A stretch of 64,000 bases of DNA from Nocardioides phosphati (GCF_014646375.1 NZ_BMNI01000001.1:269949-333948); one strand, 5' to 3'; shown: positions 41,621 to 53,459, counted from the stretch's first letter. Program-made: numbers and translations. The notes: generated by a model from the sequence alone, not told the origin.

Positions 41621-42334
41621 GTGAGCGGAACCGTCGTGCCCTCCGAGGGGTACGCCACCAAGGGCAAGGTGCTCGTCGTCGATGACGACGCGTCGCTCGC
41701 CGAGATGCTCACGATCGTGCTGCGCCAGGAGGGGTTCGAGAGCCGCGTCTGCACGCGCGGTGACCAGGCCCTCGCGGCGTTCCGCGAGTACCGCCCCGAC
41801 GTCCTGCTGCTCGACCTGATGCTGCCCGGCAAGGACGGCATCGACGTGTGCAGGGAGATCCGCGCCGAGTCCGGCGTGCCGATCGTCATGCTCACCGCCA
41901 AGGGCGACACGGTGGACGTGGTCGTCGGTCTCGAGTCCGGGGCCGACGACTACGTCACCAAGCCGTTCAAGCCCAAGGAGCTCGTCGCGCGCATCCGCGC
42001 CCGCGTACGCCGCCTCGATGCGCCGACGCCGGAGAACCTCGCCATCGGGCCGGTCTCCATCGACGTCGCCGGCCACGTCGTCACCCGTGACGGCATGCCG
42101 GTCAACCTCACGCCGCTCGAGTTCGACCTCCTGGTCTGCCTCGCGCGCAAGCCGTGGCAGGTCTTCACCCGCGAGGTCCTGCTCGAGCAGGTGTGGGGCT
42201 ACCGCCACGCCGCCGACACGCGCCTGGTCAACGTCCACGTGCAGCGCCTGCGCTCCAAGATCGAGAACGACCCGGAGAACCCCGAGATCGTCGTCACCGT
42301 GCGCGGCGTCGGCTACAAGGCCGGACGCAGCTAG
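41621..42334 (+). CDS. mtrA: Two-component response regulator MtrA
   Basis: OmpR-type regulator, 237 aa. The receiver domain has the acidic pair VVDDDAS, phosphoacceptor Asp65 in LLLDLMLPG and the switch lysine in DDYVTKPF. The C-terminal winged helix has LTPLEFDLLVCLARKPWQVFTREVLL and HVQRLRSKIE. MtrA controls cell-wall hydrolases, division and osmotic responses in actinobacteria; the secreted amidase at 24461 is a plausible target. GGGAG lies six bases before the GTG. Confidence 0.96.
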   Translation: MSGTVVPSEGYATKGKVLVVDDDASLAEMLTIVLRQEGFESRVCTRGDQALAAFREYRPDVLLLDLMLPGKDGIDVCREIRAESGVPIVMLTAKGDTVDVVVGLESGADDYVTKPFKPKELVARIRARVRRLDAPTPENLAIGPVSIDVAGHVVTRDGMPVNLTPLEFDLLVCLARKPWQVFTREVLLEQVWGYRHAADTRLVNVHVQRLRSKIENDPENPEIVVTVRGVGYKAGRS

Positions 42335-42337
42335 GGC

Positions 42338-43936
42338 ATGCCGCGAGGTCTGATGTCGGCCGCGGTACGACGAGGGCCCGCGATCTGGCGCCGTTCGCTG
42401 CAGGTCCGCATCGTCCTCAGCGCGATCCTCCTCGGTGCCATCGTCATCTCGGCGACGGGCTGGTTCCTGACCAGCCAGATCCGCTCCGGCCTCGTCGACG
42501 ACAAGGTGCGTGCGTCCGTGGCGGAGGCGGCCCGCGAGACCCGCGAGGTCGAGACGCGCCTGGCCGCCCTTCCTGGCACCGACTACGACACCCCCGAGCA
42601 GGTGGCGCTCCTCTTCGAGCCGCTCGCCGAGCTCGGCCAGGTCCGCGGCTTCGGCGTGGTCCTGGTCGGGCCGGTGACCGCCGACTCCGCCACCGCACCC
42701 GGTGTGCGGTCCTCCCCGGGGCTCGACATCGCCTCGGTGCCGGCCGGGCTGACGCGCCACTTCGCCACCAGCGACCGCTCGTCGTGGGCCTTCACGCATG
42801 TGCGGATCACCGATCCCGGCACGCGCGACGTCGACGTCGCGGGCGTGGCGGTGGGCCACGTCGTGCGCCTGCCGGCAGACCGGGGCCGCTACGTCATCGA
42901 GTACCTCTTCCCGATGGAGCAGGAGGAGCAGACGATCGACCTGGTCAGCCAGGCGCTGCTCACCACCGGAGCCCTCCTGCTCGTGCTCGTCGGCCTGCTC
43001 ACCTGGCTGGTGACCCACCAGGTCCTGTCGCCGATCCGGCTCGCCCGCCGGGTCGCCGAGCGGCTCGCGGCCGGCCAGCTCGAGGAGCGGCTGCCGGTCC
43101 GTGGTGAGGACGACCTCGCCCGCCTGGCCCAGTCGTTCAACCAGATGGCCGCCAACCTCCAGCGCCAGATCCGCCAGCTGGAGGAGCTCTCGCGCGTCCA
43201 GCGCCGGTTCACCTCCGACGTCTCCCACGAGCTCCGTACGCCGCTGACGACTGTGCGCATGGCCAGCGAGGTCCTGCACGACGCCCGCGGTGACTTCGAC
43301 CCCGTGACCGCGCGGGCCGCGGAGCTGCTGCAGACCGAGGTCGACCGGTTCGAGGGGCTGCTCGCCGACCTCCTCGAGATCAGCCGCTTCGACGCCGGCG
43401 CCGCGGCCCTCGACCTCGAGGACGTCGACCTCGGTGAGCTCGCCCGCCGGGTCGTCGACATGACCCGGCCCCTCGCGGAGCAGCGCGGCGTCACCGTCAC
43501 CGTCGACATCGCCAACTGGCCGGTGCGCGCCGAGCTCGACCACCGTCGCGTCGAGCGGATCCTGCGGAACCTGATCACCAACGCGATCGACCACGCCGAC
43601 GCCGCGACCGGTGTGCTCGTCCGGGTGGCCGGCGACGACCACTCCGCCGCGGTCACCGTGCGCGACTACGGTGTCGGCCTGGCGGTGGGGGAGTCGGCGC
43701 TCGTCTTCAACCGCTTCTGGCGCGCGGACCCGGCCCGCACCCGCACCTCCGGTGGCACCGGCCTCGGCCTGGCGATCGCCCTCGAGGACACCCACCTCCA
43801 CGGTGGCTGGCTGCAGGCGTGGGGCCAGCCGCGGAAGGGGGCACAGTTCCGGCTCACCGTGCCCCGCCGGGCCGGGGCGCTGTTGCGCCACTCGCCGCTG
43901 CCCTTGGTGCCGCGCGACGCGGGCGACCGCGCGTGA
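42338..43936 (+). CDS. mtrB: Sensor histidine kinase MtrB
   Basis: 532 aa. Two membrane helices (about 23-45 and 210-232) flank an extracellular sensor. A HAMP domain, the dimerisation helix with His297 in SHELRTPL, and an ATPase domain with NLITNAIDHA, RDYGVGL and GGTGLGLAI follow. It phosphorylates MtrA. It starts three bases after mtrA and overlaps lpqB (GTGA), giving the conserved mtrA-mtrB-lpqB operon. Confidence 0.96.
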   Translation: MPRGLMSAAVRRGPAIWRRSLQVRIVLSAILLGAIVISATGWFLTSQIRSGLVDDKVRASVAEAARETREVETRLAALPGTDYDTPEQVALLFEPLAELGQVRGFGVVLVGPVTADSATAPGVRSSPGLDIASVPAGLTRHFATSDRSSWAFTHVRITDPGTRDVDVAGVAVGHVVRLPADRGRYVIEYLFPMEQEEQTIDLVSQALLTTGALLLVLVGLLTWLVTHQVLSPIRLARRVAERLAAGQLEERLPVRGEDDLARLAQSFNQMAANLQRQIRQLEELSRVQRRFTSDVSHELRTPLTTVRMASEVLHDARGDFDPVTARAAELLQTEVDRFEGLLADLLEISRFDAGAAALDLEDVDLGELARRVVDMTRPLAEQRGVTVTVDIANWPVRAELDHRRVERILRNLITNAIDHADAATGVLVRVAGDDHSAAVTVRDYGVGLAVGESALVFNRFWRADPARTRTSGGTGLGLAIALEDTHLHGGWLQAWGQPRKGAQFRLTVPRRAGALLRHSPLPLVPRDAGDRA

Positions 43937-45642
43937 CCGGCGTACGTCGCGGGGCGCTGGCTGCGGCCCTCCTCGGGGTGCTCGCGACCGCGGGCTGCGT
44001 GACGCTGCCCGACGGCGGCGACGTCCGCGACCAGCCCGGCGACGTCCTGCCGAGCGCCACGGGCATCCGCTACACGCCGCCGGGTCCCGCCCGGGGCGCG
44101 TCGCCACACGCGATCGTCACCGGCTTCCTCGACGCGATGGGCGCCAGCCCCGTGCAGACGTCCACGGCGCGCGAGTTCCTGACCCGATCTGCGGCGGAGG
44201 CCTGGCAGCCGCAGCGCCGTACCGTCGTCTACGACGCGGTGAAGCCGTCGACGAGCGGCTCGTCGGGCGACCTGGTCCTGACGGGCGCAGCCTGGCTCGA
44301 CGAGGCCGGGCGCTGGCGGGGTGAGCTGCCCGCCGCTGAGGCCCACGTCCACCTCCGCCTGCAGCGGGAGCGCGGCGAGTGGCGCATCGGCGGTGTCCCG
44401 GACGCGCTCCTGGCCCGCCGCACCTGGTTCAGCGGCGCCTACGCCCAGTTCCAGGTGCACTTCCTCGCCCCGGACTACAGGTCCCTCGTGCCCGAGCCGG
44501 TCTTCGCGCCGCGCGGCGAGCCGTTGGCCACGTCGCTCGTGCGGGCCCTGCTCATGGGGCCTCCCGACCCCGATGCGCCATGGCTGGCCAACCGGCTCGG
44601 CGGCCTGCACCTCGCCGAGGGTGCGGTCACCGTCAAGGAGGGCACGGCCCGCGTCGGCCTCAGCGGCGTGGCGACGCTGCCCACCCCGGCTGCGCGGACC
44701 CAGCTGGCCGCCCAGCTCGCGTGGACGCTGCGCCAGGTCCCCGGTGTCCGCACCTTCCAGGTGCGCATCGGCGACACGCCGCTGACGCTCGAGGGCGGCC
44801 TCACCGACATCCCGGTCGGCCAGGGTGCGTCGCTCGACCCGGCCGATGCGGAGGCGAGCACCGCGCTCTTCGGCCTGCGCGGCGGGCGGCCCGTGCGCGT
44901 GGAGGGCCACGACGTGCAGGCGCTCGACGGTGCCCACGCCCCGGCGTACGCGCTGCGGGAGGTGAGCGTCGACCTCGATGCGACGCGGCGGGCCGAGGTC
45001 AGCGCCGACGGCCGGCAGGTCAGGGTCGCTGCGCTCGACGGCGCCGGCCCCGCCACCGTCGTGACGGGAGAGGACTTCGCCCACCCTGCGTGGGACCGCG
45101 CCGGCCACACCTGGCTCCTCGACCGCCGTACGTCGGGCGCCGGCGTCACCGTGCTCTCCTCGGGGAGGCAGCTGGTGGTCCGCGTGCCCGGAGTGAGCGG
45201 CGCGCGGGTGACCGACCTCCTCGTCTCGCGCGACGGCACCCGCCTGTTCGCGGCCGTCCGCGATGACGGGCGCGACGAGGTGCTGGAGAGCCGGCTGTGG
45301 TGGAACGGCGACGACGTGTCGGCGTCGCCGGCACGCCGGGTCGCGACCGTGTCGGGCCTGCAGGACCTCGGTTGGGACGGCCCCACACGGGTCGTCGCGC
45401 TGACGACGGCGCACGGGCTGTCGCAGGTCACCTGGATGACACTCGACGGCGCGCCGGGCGACCTGGGCGACATCCCCGCGGCGGCAGCGGTCTTCGACCC
45501 GGTCACCAGCCTGGTCACCTCAGCGACTCCGGGCCAGCCGCTCTGGGCGGTCGGCGCGAAGGGGGCGCTGGTGGCCGTCGGCGCCGCCTCGTCCGCCGAC
45601 GAGCCGCCGCACGGCATCACCCACCTGACCGCCGTCGGCTGA
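43933..45642 (+). CDS. lpqB: Lipoprotein LpqB (GerMN domain), MtrAB accessory
   Basis: 569 aa. A lipoprotein signal peptide has lipobox LATAGC with lipidated Cys20. Residues 60-300 include the GerMN domain (LATSLVRALLMGPP, VKEGTARVGLSG). A beta-propeller-like C-terminal half follows. In mycobacteria LpqB binds the extracellular part of MtrB and tunes its signalling. The GTG start overlaps the mtrB stop; longer in-frame extensions are rejected because they would remove the N-terminal signal peptide. Confidence 0.94.
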   Translation: MTGVRRGALAAALLGVLATAGCVTLPDGGDVRDQPGDVLPSATGIRYTPPGPARGASPHAIVTGFLDAMGASPVQTSTAREFLTRSAAEAWQPQRRTVVYDAVKPSTSGSSGDLVLTGAAWLDEAGRWRGELPAAEAHVHLRLQRERGEWRIGGVPDALLARRTWFSGAYAQFQVHFLAPDYRSLVPEPVFAPRGEPLATSLVRALLMGPPDPDAPWLANRLGGLHLAEGAVTVKEGTARVGLSGVATLPTPAARTQLAAQLAWTLRQVPGVRTFQVRIGDTPLTLEGGLTDIPVGQGASLDPADAEASTALFGLRGGRPVRVEGHDVQALDGAHAPAYALREVSVDLDATRRAEVSADGRQVRVAALDGAGPATVVTGEDFAHPAWDRAGHTWLLDRRTSGAGVTVLSSGRQLVVRVPGVSGARVTDLLVSRDGTRLFAAVRDDGRDEVLESRLWWNGDDVSASPARRVATVSGLQDLGWDGPTRVVALTTAHGLSQVTWMTLDGAPGDLGDIPAAAAVFDPVTSLVTSATPGQPLWAVGAKGALVAVGAASSADEPPHGITHLTAVG

Positions 45643-45690
45643 CGGCGTCCTCCACAGCAGCCGGCCGGGCCGGTTGCCCGTACCGCGGAG

Positions 45691-46602
45691 GTGCGCTGGC
45701 ATGTCCGCGTGCACGACACGACGGACCCGACGCGCGACGCTGGTCCCGAGCCGACCGGCCGGGCCTGGACGGACCCGGTCCTCGACCTGCTCGCCGGCAG
45801 CACCTGCGTGTGCTGCAGCAGGCCGGGGCGGGCGCTCTGCCCGGCCTGCCGCGCTGGACTTCCGGTCGAGCCCGTCAGGGTGTGGCCCCACCCCTGTCCG
45901 CCCGGCCTCGCCCCGGCGTACGCCGCGGGGGAGTACGCCGGGCTGCTGCGCGGCCTCGTGCTCGGCCTCAAGGAGCAGCACAGGCTGGCGCTGGTCCGCC
46001 CGCTCGGGCTGCTCCTGGCGACCGCGGTCACCGGGCTCCTCCCGCCCGCGGCCGTCCCGGGTGCGCCGGTGCCGGTGGTGCTCGTCCCGGTGCCGTCCCG
46101 GCCGGGGGCGGCTCGCCGGCGGGGCCACGAGCCGACCCGCGACCTGTGCCGGCGTGCGGTCGCGGTGCTGCGGCGACAGGGCCTGCCGGCGACGACGACC
46201 GGCCTGCTGCGCGTGGCACGCGTCGCCGACCAGCGCGAGCTGACCGCCACCGCTCGTGCGGCCAACCTCGACCGGGCGATGAGGATCGACGGGCCGGCCC
46301 TGGGCCGCCTCGCGCGGCGTCATCCCCACGCCGTCGTGGTGCTCTGCGACGACGTGCTCACGACCGGATCCACGGCGCGGGAGGCCCAGCGCGCGCTCGC
46401 CGCGTGCGGGGTGGAGATCGCCGGGATCGCCGTCGTCGCGGCCACCCGGCGCCGCTCCGTGAGACCCACAGCGAAAGTTCAGCAAGAGTCCTTTCATCGT
46501 TCGGCGTTCGGGTCTAGCGTCGGTGCATGGAGTCAGTCCGGTTCCGTGGATGCCACGGCGGGACGCCCCCTCCGGGGCCCCGCTCCCACGTCGATGCCGT
46601 AG
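45691..46602 (+). CDS. comF: ComF family phosphoribosyltransferase-like protein
   Basis: 303 aa. An N-terminal zinc ribbon CVCCSRPGRALCPAC (about 39-53) precedes a phosphoribosyltransferase domain with VPVPSRPGAARRRGHEPT, the Gln-x-x-L-x-x-x-x-R segment (DQRELTATARAANL) and the PRPP loop VVVLCDDVLTTGSTAREA. ComF is involved in DNA uptake in competent bacteria; here it may be salvage-related. The last 50 residues after AATRRR are low-complexity and look like run-through into the hpf promoter region. The GTG start is tentative. Confidence 0.88.
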   Translation: MRWHVRVHDTTDPTRDAGPEPTGRAWTDPVLDLLAGSTCVCCSRPGRALCPACRAGLPVEPVRVWPHPCPPGLAPAYAAGEYAGLLRGLVLGLKEQHRLALVRPLGLLLATAVTGLLPPAAVPGAPVPVVLVPVPSRPGAARRRGHEPTRDLCRRAVAVLRRQGLPATTTGLLRVARVADQRELTATARAANLDRAMRIDGPALGRLARRHPHAVVVLCDDVLTTGSTAREAQRALAACGVEIAGIAVVAATRRRSVRPTAKVQQESFHRSAFGSSVGAWSQSGSVDATAGRPLRGPAPTSMP

Positions 46603-46628
46603 ACCACGCCGACTCCATTGCCCGGTCT

Positions 46629-46652
46629 CTCCGCCGTCGGATGACGGTGGAG
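46629..46652 (+). terminator. Hairpin between comF and hpf
   Basis: CTCCGCCGTC (46629-46638) pairs with GACGGTGGAG (46643-46652) with one wobble and a GGAT loop, 45 bases before the hpf start. It may end comF transcription or be a leader structure of hpf. Confidence 0.5.
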
Positions 46653-46696
46653 CGCTGATAACCAGCAACGACACCGAGGAAATCACGGAGGTCTCC

Positions 46697-47314
46697 ATGG
46701 AAATTGTGGTCAACGCCCGGCACTGCGATGTGTCCGACCGGTTCCGCAGCCACGTCGAGGAGAAGCTCGCCCGCCTGGAGAAGCACGATCACCGGATCAT
46801 CCGCATGCAGGTTGAAGTGGAGAAGGAGCGCAACCCCCGTCAGCAGGACCGCAGCGTGCGCGTCGAGCTGACCGCTTTCAGCAAGGGCCCGGTCGTGCGG
46901 GCCGAAGCCTGCGCCGTCGACAAGATGGCGGCGCTCGATCTCGCGCTGGACAAGATGGCGTCGCAGATGCGGCGTGCGGCCGACCGCCGGCGCGTCCACC
47001 ACGGCCGCCACACGCCCGTCTCCGTGGGCCAGGCGCTCGCCGGGAGCGCGAGCGTGCCCACGCAGGCATCCCCGAGCGAGGACCACGTCATGGAGCACCA
47101 GGTGGGTCCGATCGCCGTCCTCGGCGACGGCCCGCTCGTCGTTCGCGAGAAGTCGCACCCCGCCACGCCGATGACACTCGACCAGGCGCTCTACGAGATG
47201 GAGCTGGTCGGCCATGACTTCTACCTGTACGTCGACAAGGAGAGTGAGCGCCCCGCGGTCGTCTACCGACGCAAGGGATACGACTACGGAGTGATCTCGC
47301 TGGACCTGGCCTGA
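46697..47314 (+). CDS. hpf: Ribosome hibernation promoting factor, long form
   Basis: 205 aa. The N-terminal S30AE domain (1-105; MEIVVNARHCDVSDRFRSHVEEKLARLEK, KMAALDLALDKMASQMRR) binds the 30S decoding region. A linker and a C-terminal dimerisation domain (about 150-205; TPMTLDQALYEMELVGHDFYLYVD, AVVYRRKGYDYGVI) join two ribosomes into 100S dimers. GGAGG lies five bases before the ATG. Located between comF and secA as in other actinobacteria. Confidence 0.95.
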   Translation: MEIVVNARHCDVSDRFRSHVEEKLARLEKHDHRIIRMQVEVEKERNPRQQDRSVRVELTAFSKGPVVRAEACAVDKMAALDLALDKMASQMRRAADRRRVHHGRHTPVSVGQALAGSASVPTQASPSEDHVMEHQVGPIAVLGDGPLVVREKSHPATPMTLDQALYEMELVGHDFYLYVDKESERPAVVYRRKGYDYGVISLDLA

Positions 47315-47360
47315 GCGTCGCCCGAGGGGGTCTGTCGGTGGGGTCTGCCATGATGCAGGG

Positions 47361-48044
47361 GTGACAGCGATGCAGGGCTCGACCGAACGCGAACCGATCA
47401 GGGTGCTGGTCGTCGACGACCAGGAGCTGTTCCGCAGGGGACTGACGATGATCCTGGGCACCGACCCGGCGATCGAGGTCGTGGGCCAGGCAGGCGACGG
47501 AGTCGAGGGCACGTCCCTCGCCGCCAGCCTGGCCCCCGACGTCGTGCTCCTCGACGTGCGGATGCCGAAGCGCTCCGGCATCGAGGCGTGCGTGGCCATC
47601 AAGGAGATGGTGCCGTCGGCGAAGATCATCATGCTCACCGTCAGTGACGAGGAGGCCGACCTCTACGAGGCGGTCAAGTCCGGTGCGTCGGGCTACCTCC
47701 TGAAGGACTCCTCGATCGACGAGGTCACCCAGGCGGTCCGCGTCGTCGCTGACGGCCAGTCGCTGATCAGCCCGTCGATGGCGGTCAAGCTCATCGACGA
47801 GTTCAAGCAGATGTCGCGCCCCGACCGCGACCAGGTCTCCCCGCTGCGGCTCACCGAGCGCGAGCTCGAGGTGCTGCGCCTGGTGGCCACCGGCATGAAC
47901 AACCGCGAGATCGCGCGCCAGCTCTTCATCAGCGAGAACACCGTGAAGAGCCACGTGCGCAACATCCTGGAGAAGCTCCAGCTCCACTCGCGGATGGAGG
48001 CGGTCATGTACGCCGTCCGCGAGAAGCTCCTCGACATCCCGTAG
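47361..48044 (+). CDS. NarL/LuxR-type response regulator
   Basis: 227 aa. The receiver domain has VLVVDDQELFRRGL, phosphoacceptor Asp65 in VVLLDVRMP and the SGYLLKD switch lysine. The C-terminal LuxR helix-turn-helix reads LTERELEVLRLVATGMNNREIARQLF and ENTVKSHVRNILEKL. No sensor kinase is adjacent, so it is an orphan in this window. GTG 47361 or ATG 47370 could be the start; AGGGG precedes the latter by eight bases. Target genes unknown. Confidence 0.92.
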   Translation: MTAMQGSTEREPIRVLVVDDQELFRRGLTMILGTDPAIEVVGQAGDGVEGTSLAASLAPDVVLLDVRMPKRSGIEACVAIKEMVPSAKIIMLTVSDEEADLYEAVKSGASGYLLKDSSIDEVTQAVRVVADGQSLISPSMAVKLIDEFKQMSRPDRDQVSPLRLTERELEVLRLVATGMNNREIARQLFISENTVKSHVRNILEKLQLHSRMEAVMYAVREKLLDIP

Positions 48045-48049
48045 TCCGC

Positions 48050-49270
48050 GTGGAGTCGCTGAGCCGGGCCCAGGCGCGCCGCGTCGCGCTCGCCGCCCAG
48101 GGGTTCCTCGACCCGCCGCACGCGCAGCCCACGCTGCGCACCCTCGAGCGCACCGTACGCCGCACCGGCGTGCTGCAGATCGACTCGGTCAACGTGCTGC
48201 AGCGGGCGCACTTCATGCCGCTCTACGCCCGGATGGGCCCCTACGACACCGACCTGCTGCGGCGCGCCTCGGCCGAGCGCCCGCGGCGTCTGGTCGAGTA
48301 CTGGGCACACGAGGCCGCCTACATGCCCGTCGACCTCTGGCCGCTGATGCAGCACCGGATGGCCCAGGCGCACGAGCGTGCGTGGGGCGGGCCGAAGTCC
48401 GTCGCGCGGGAGAACCCCCAGCTGCTCCGTGACGTCCTGGCCGACGTGCAGGGGCGGGGAGCGCGCACCGCGCGCGAGATCGAGGCCGACCTGACCAGTG
48501 GTGCCGACCGCACCAAGGGCCACTGGGGCTGGAACTGGTCGGAGGTCAAGAAGGCCCTCGAGTTCCTCTTCTACGCCGGCGACATCACCGTCGCCGGGCG
48601 CAACGGCTCCTTCGAGCGCCTCTACGACGTGCCCGAGCGGGTGCTGCCCGCGGCCGTGCTGGCGGCTCCCACGCCTGCGCCGGCCGACGCCCACCGCGAG
48701 CTGGTCCGGCGCGCGGCGGTCAGCCATGGCGTCGCCACGGAGCAGTGCCTGCGCGACTACTACCGCATGGGCGTCGCCGAGACGCGCGCGGCGGTCGCCG
48801 ACCTCGTCGACGCGGGGGACCTGCTGCCGGTGACGGTCGAGGGGTGGCGCCGGCCGGCGTACCTCCACCGGGAGGCGCGGCTGCCGCGCAGGGTGCAGGC
48901 CCGCACGCTCCTGAGCCCCTTCGACCCGGTCGTCTGGGAGCGGGCACGCACCGAGGCGCTCTTCGACTTCCGCTACCGCATCGAGATCTACGTGCCCGAG
49001 CCCAAGCGGGTCCACGGCTACTACGTGCTGCCGTTTCTGCTCGGCGACGACCTGGTCGCCCGGGTCGACCTCAAGGCCGATCGCGCGCGCGGCACGCTGC
49101 TGGTCCCCGGGGCCTTCGCGGAGCCCGGCGCACCCGCGGACGTGGCTGTCCACCTCGCCGCCGAGCTGCGCCGGCTGGCGGACTGGCTCGGCCTCGCGGA
49201 GATCGCCATCGGCAGCCGCGGCGACCTCGCGCCCGCGCTGGCGGCGACGCAGCGCGCTGCCTGTTTGTGA
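48050..49270 (+). CDS. YcaQ/AlkX-type DNA glycosylase (winged-helix, HTH_42)
   Basis: 406 aa. The winged-helix protein family includes glycosylases that remove alkylated or cross-linked bases. GVLQIDSVNVLQRAHFMPLYARMG holds the Gln-hydrophobic-Asp catalytic motif (QID) of the YcaQ branch. VEYWAHEAAYMPVDLWPL, RTAREIEADL and the C-terminal LLSPFDPVVWERARTEALFDFRYRIEIYVP are family blocks. It starts five bases after the response regulator. Role in interstrand cross-link or alkylation repair is inferred from the family. Confidence 0.87.
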   Translation: MESLSRAQARRVALAAQGFLDPPHAQPTLRTLERTVRRTGVLQIDSVNVLQRAHFMPLYARMGPYDTDLLRRASAERPRRLVEYWAHEAAYMPVDLWPLMQHRMAQAHERAWGGPKSVARENPQLLRDVLADVQGRGARTAREIEADLTSGADRTKGHWGWNWSEVKKALEFLFYAGDITVAGRNGSFERLYDVPERVLPAAVLAAPTPAPADAHRELVRRAAVSHGVATEQCLRDYYRMGVAETRAAVADLVDAGDLLPVTVEGWRRPAYLHREARLPRRVQARTLLSPFDPVVWERARTEALFDFRYRIEIYVPEPKRVHGYYVLPFLLGDDLVARVDLKADRARGTLLVPGAFAEPGAPADVAVHLAAELRRLADWLGLAEIAIGSRGDLAPALAATQRAACL

Positions 49271-49291
49271 CGCGGGTAGCATGACCCGCGT
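49270..49291. promoter_or_regulatory. Inverted repeat with -10-like box upstream of secA
   Basis: ACGCGGGT (49270-49277) and ACCCGCGT (49284-49291) form a perfect 8-base inverted repeat around AGCATG. TAGCAT (49277-49282), a good actinobacterial -10, lies across the loop and would give a leader of about 33 bases before secA. The same structure could end the upstream gene, whose stop codon it touches. Confidence 0.5.
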
Positions 49292-49321
49292 TTCCCGACG
49301 ACTTCACCAGGAGCGACCTCA

Positions 49322-52150
<2,829 letters not shown>

Positions 52151-52167
52151 CAGCCGGCACCGCGTGA

Positions 52168-52202
52168 CAGCGCCGCCCCACGGACTCCGTGGGGCGGCGC
52201 TG
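52168..52202. terminator. Strong bidirectional terminator after secA
   Basis: A perfect 16-base stem, CAGCGCCGCCCCACGG (52168-52183) with CCGTGGGGCGGCGCTG (52187-52202), encloses loop ACT, followed by CTGCTCTTCTC. It separates convergent secA and the Rv3235-like gene. Confidence 0.88.
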
Positions 52203-52211
52203 CTGCTCTTC

Positions 52212-52739
52212 TCAGGCGAACTCGAGGGCCGTGCAGAGCCACCGGCCGCCGTCGTGCTCGAGCCGGGCGGCGACGGCCCGGACGCGCGGCCCGTACTGCA
52301 CCGTGATCGCGGCCTCGGCGACCCCCGCGTCGACGAAGCAGAGGCGCACCTGACGGACCTGGGGCCGCACGGCGGGACGCCGCGGGCCGTGGCCGCCGGA
52401 CTGGCGCAGGGTGGCCTGGGCGATCACACGGGAGCGGTAGGCGAGCTCGCGGTAGACCGCGGGCGTCGCCCAGCGCAGGAGCTGGTTGACCGGACGGTCG
52501 CCGAGGACGGCCTCGACGCTGGCCTGGCCGAAGGCGAGGGCCCACCGGTGCGCCTCGCGCCGGACTGCGGGTGGCACGACGACCGCGTCGGCACCCCGCA
52601 GCACCGAGGTCTCGGGGACCACCGGGGCAGCCAGCCGCGAGGAGGTCCGGTCGAGCGGCCCGCCCTCGAGGTCGAGCGTCTCCTGGACGACGCGCAGGGG
52701 AGCGGGCGCCCACGTCCGCTGCGTGGCGACGGCGCTCAT
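52212..52739 (-). CDS. Rv3235 family protein
   Basis: 175 aa. The C-terminal half (QVRLCFVDAGVAEAAITVQYGPRVRAVAARLEHDGGRWLCTALEF) matches the Rv3235 family, a small cystatin/NTF2-like domain found next to secA in actinobacteria. The N-terminal part is variable. ATG 52739 overlaps the stop of the upstream LysM gene (ATGA). Function unknown; proximity to SecA and a LysM protein hints at the envelope. Confidence 0.85.
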   Translation of the reverse strand: MSAVATQRTWAPAPLRVVQETLDLEGGPLDRTSSRLAAPVVPETSVLRGADAVVVPPAVRREAHRWALAFGQASVEAVLGDRPVNQLLRWATPAVYRELAYRSRVIAQATLRQSGGHGPRRPAVRPQVRQVRLCFVDAGVAEAAITVQYGPRVRAVAARLEHDGGRWLCTALEFA

Positions 52740-53389
52740 CGCTGCGCCTCCGGCAGCTCGAGGCGCTGACCGGGCTCGATCACGTCGGGGTCACCGCCGA
52801 CGACCTCGTGGTTGGCCCGCCAGAGCGTGTGCCACGCCTGGTCGATCTCGGCGTCGCTCGCGCCAGCGCCGAGCCGTGAGGCGGAGATCGACCAGAGGGA
52901 GTCACCAGGCTCGACGATCCGTGACCGGTGCGCGGCACGCGGCTGTGTGGGGGAGACCGGGGTGGGTGGCGCCTGCGCCTGCGCCTGCGCCGTCAGCGGT
53001 TGCGGGGGCTGGCCGGCGACGCCGCTCACGGGGTCGGCATGGGCGGCAGGGACCACGCCCGTCGCGAGGGCGACGCCACAGCCCGCCAGGACGAGGCGGC
53101 GGACCGCGCCGCGCACGCCGGGCAGGTCGACGCGGTGCACGCCGTGGAGCGCCTCGAGGGTCGCCGCGGTCATCACGCACCACAGCCACGTGACCGAGGC
53201 CGCGAGGGCGACGGTGGCGCCGAAGGCGAGCACGGGCGCGAAGGCCGTGCCGCCCGGCGCGGTGATCTCCTGCCGCGCCGCGACGAGCTCGGCCCGCGCG
53301 AGGAGCAGGGCGCTGGCGGCACCTGCGCTGAGCACTGACCAGAGGAGGAGGCACCTGGAGGCGGGTGCGCGCCGAGAATCCCGAGACAT
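52736..53389 (-). CDS. LysM-domain membrane protein
   Basis: 217 aa. Two hydrophobic helices (about 12-32 and 50-73) and a third (VLAGCGVALATGVVPA, about 99-115) precede a Pro/Gln/Ala-rich linker. A C-terminal LysM-like domain, about 160-213, reads IVEPGDSLWSISASRLG, AWHTLWRANHEVVGGDPDVIEPGQRLELP. It likely binds peptidoglycan from the membrane. A TTGACA-17-TGTAGT promoter lies upstream. It forms an operon with the Rv3235-like gene. Confidence 0.87.
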   Translation of the reverse strand: MSRDSRRAPASRCLLLWSVLSAGAASALLLARAELVAARQEITAPGGTAFAPVLAFGATVALAASVTWLWCVMTAATLEALHGVHRVDLPGVRGAVRRLVLAGCGVALATGVVPAAHADPVSGVAGQPPQPLTAQAQAQAPPTPVSPTQPRAAHRSRIVEPGDSLWSISASRLGAGASDAEIDQAWHTLWRANHEVVGGDPDVIEPGQRLELPEAQR

Positions 53390-53430
53390 GATGAACGACC
53401 CCGACCTATGCGTTTGCGTGCGTTTGCATC

Positions 53431-53459
53431 ACTACACGTTGGTTATCGCGCATTGTCAA
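53431..53459 (-). promoter_or_regulatory. Sigma-70-type promoter of the LysM operon
   Basis: On the minus strand, TTGACA (53459 to 53454) is followed after 17 bases by TGTAGT (53436 to 53431). Transcription would begin near 53424, giving a leader of about 35 bases. A tandem TGCGTTTGCG/TGCGTTTGCA (53409-53428) covers the start site and could be an operator. Confidence 0.65.
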
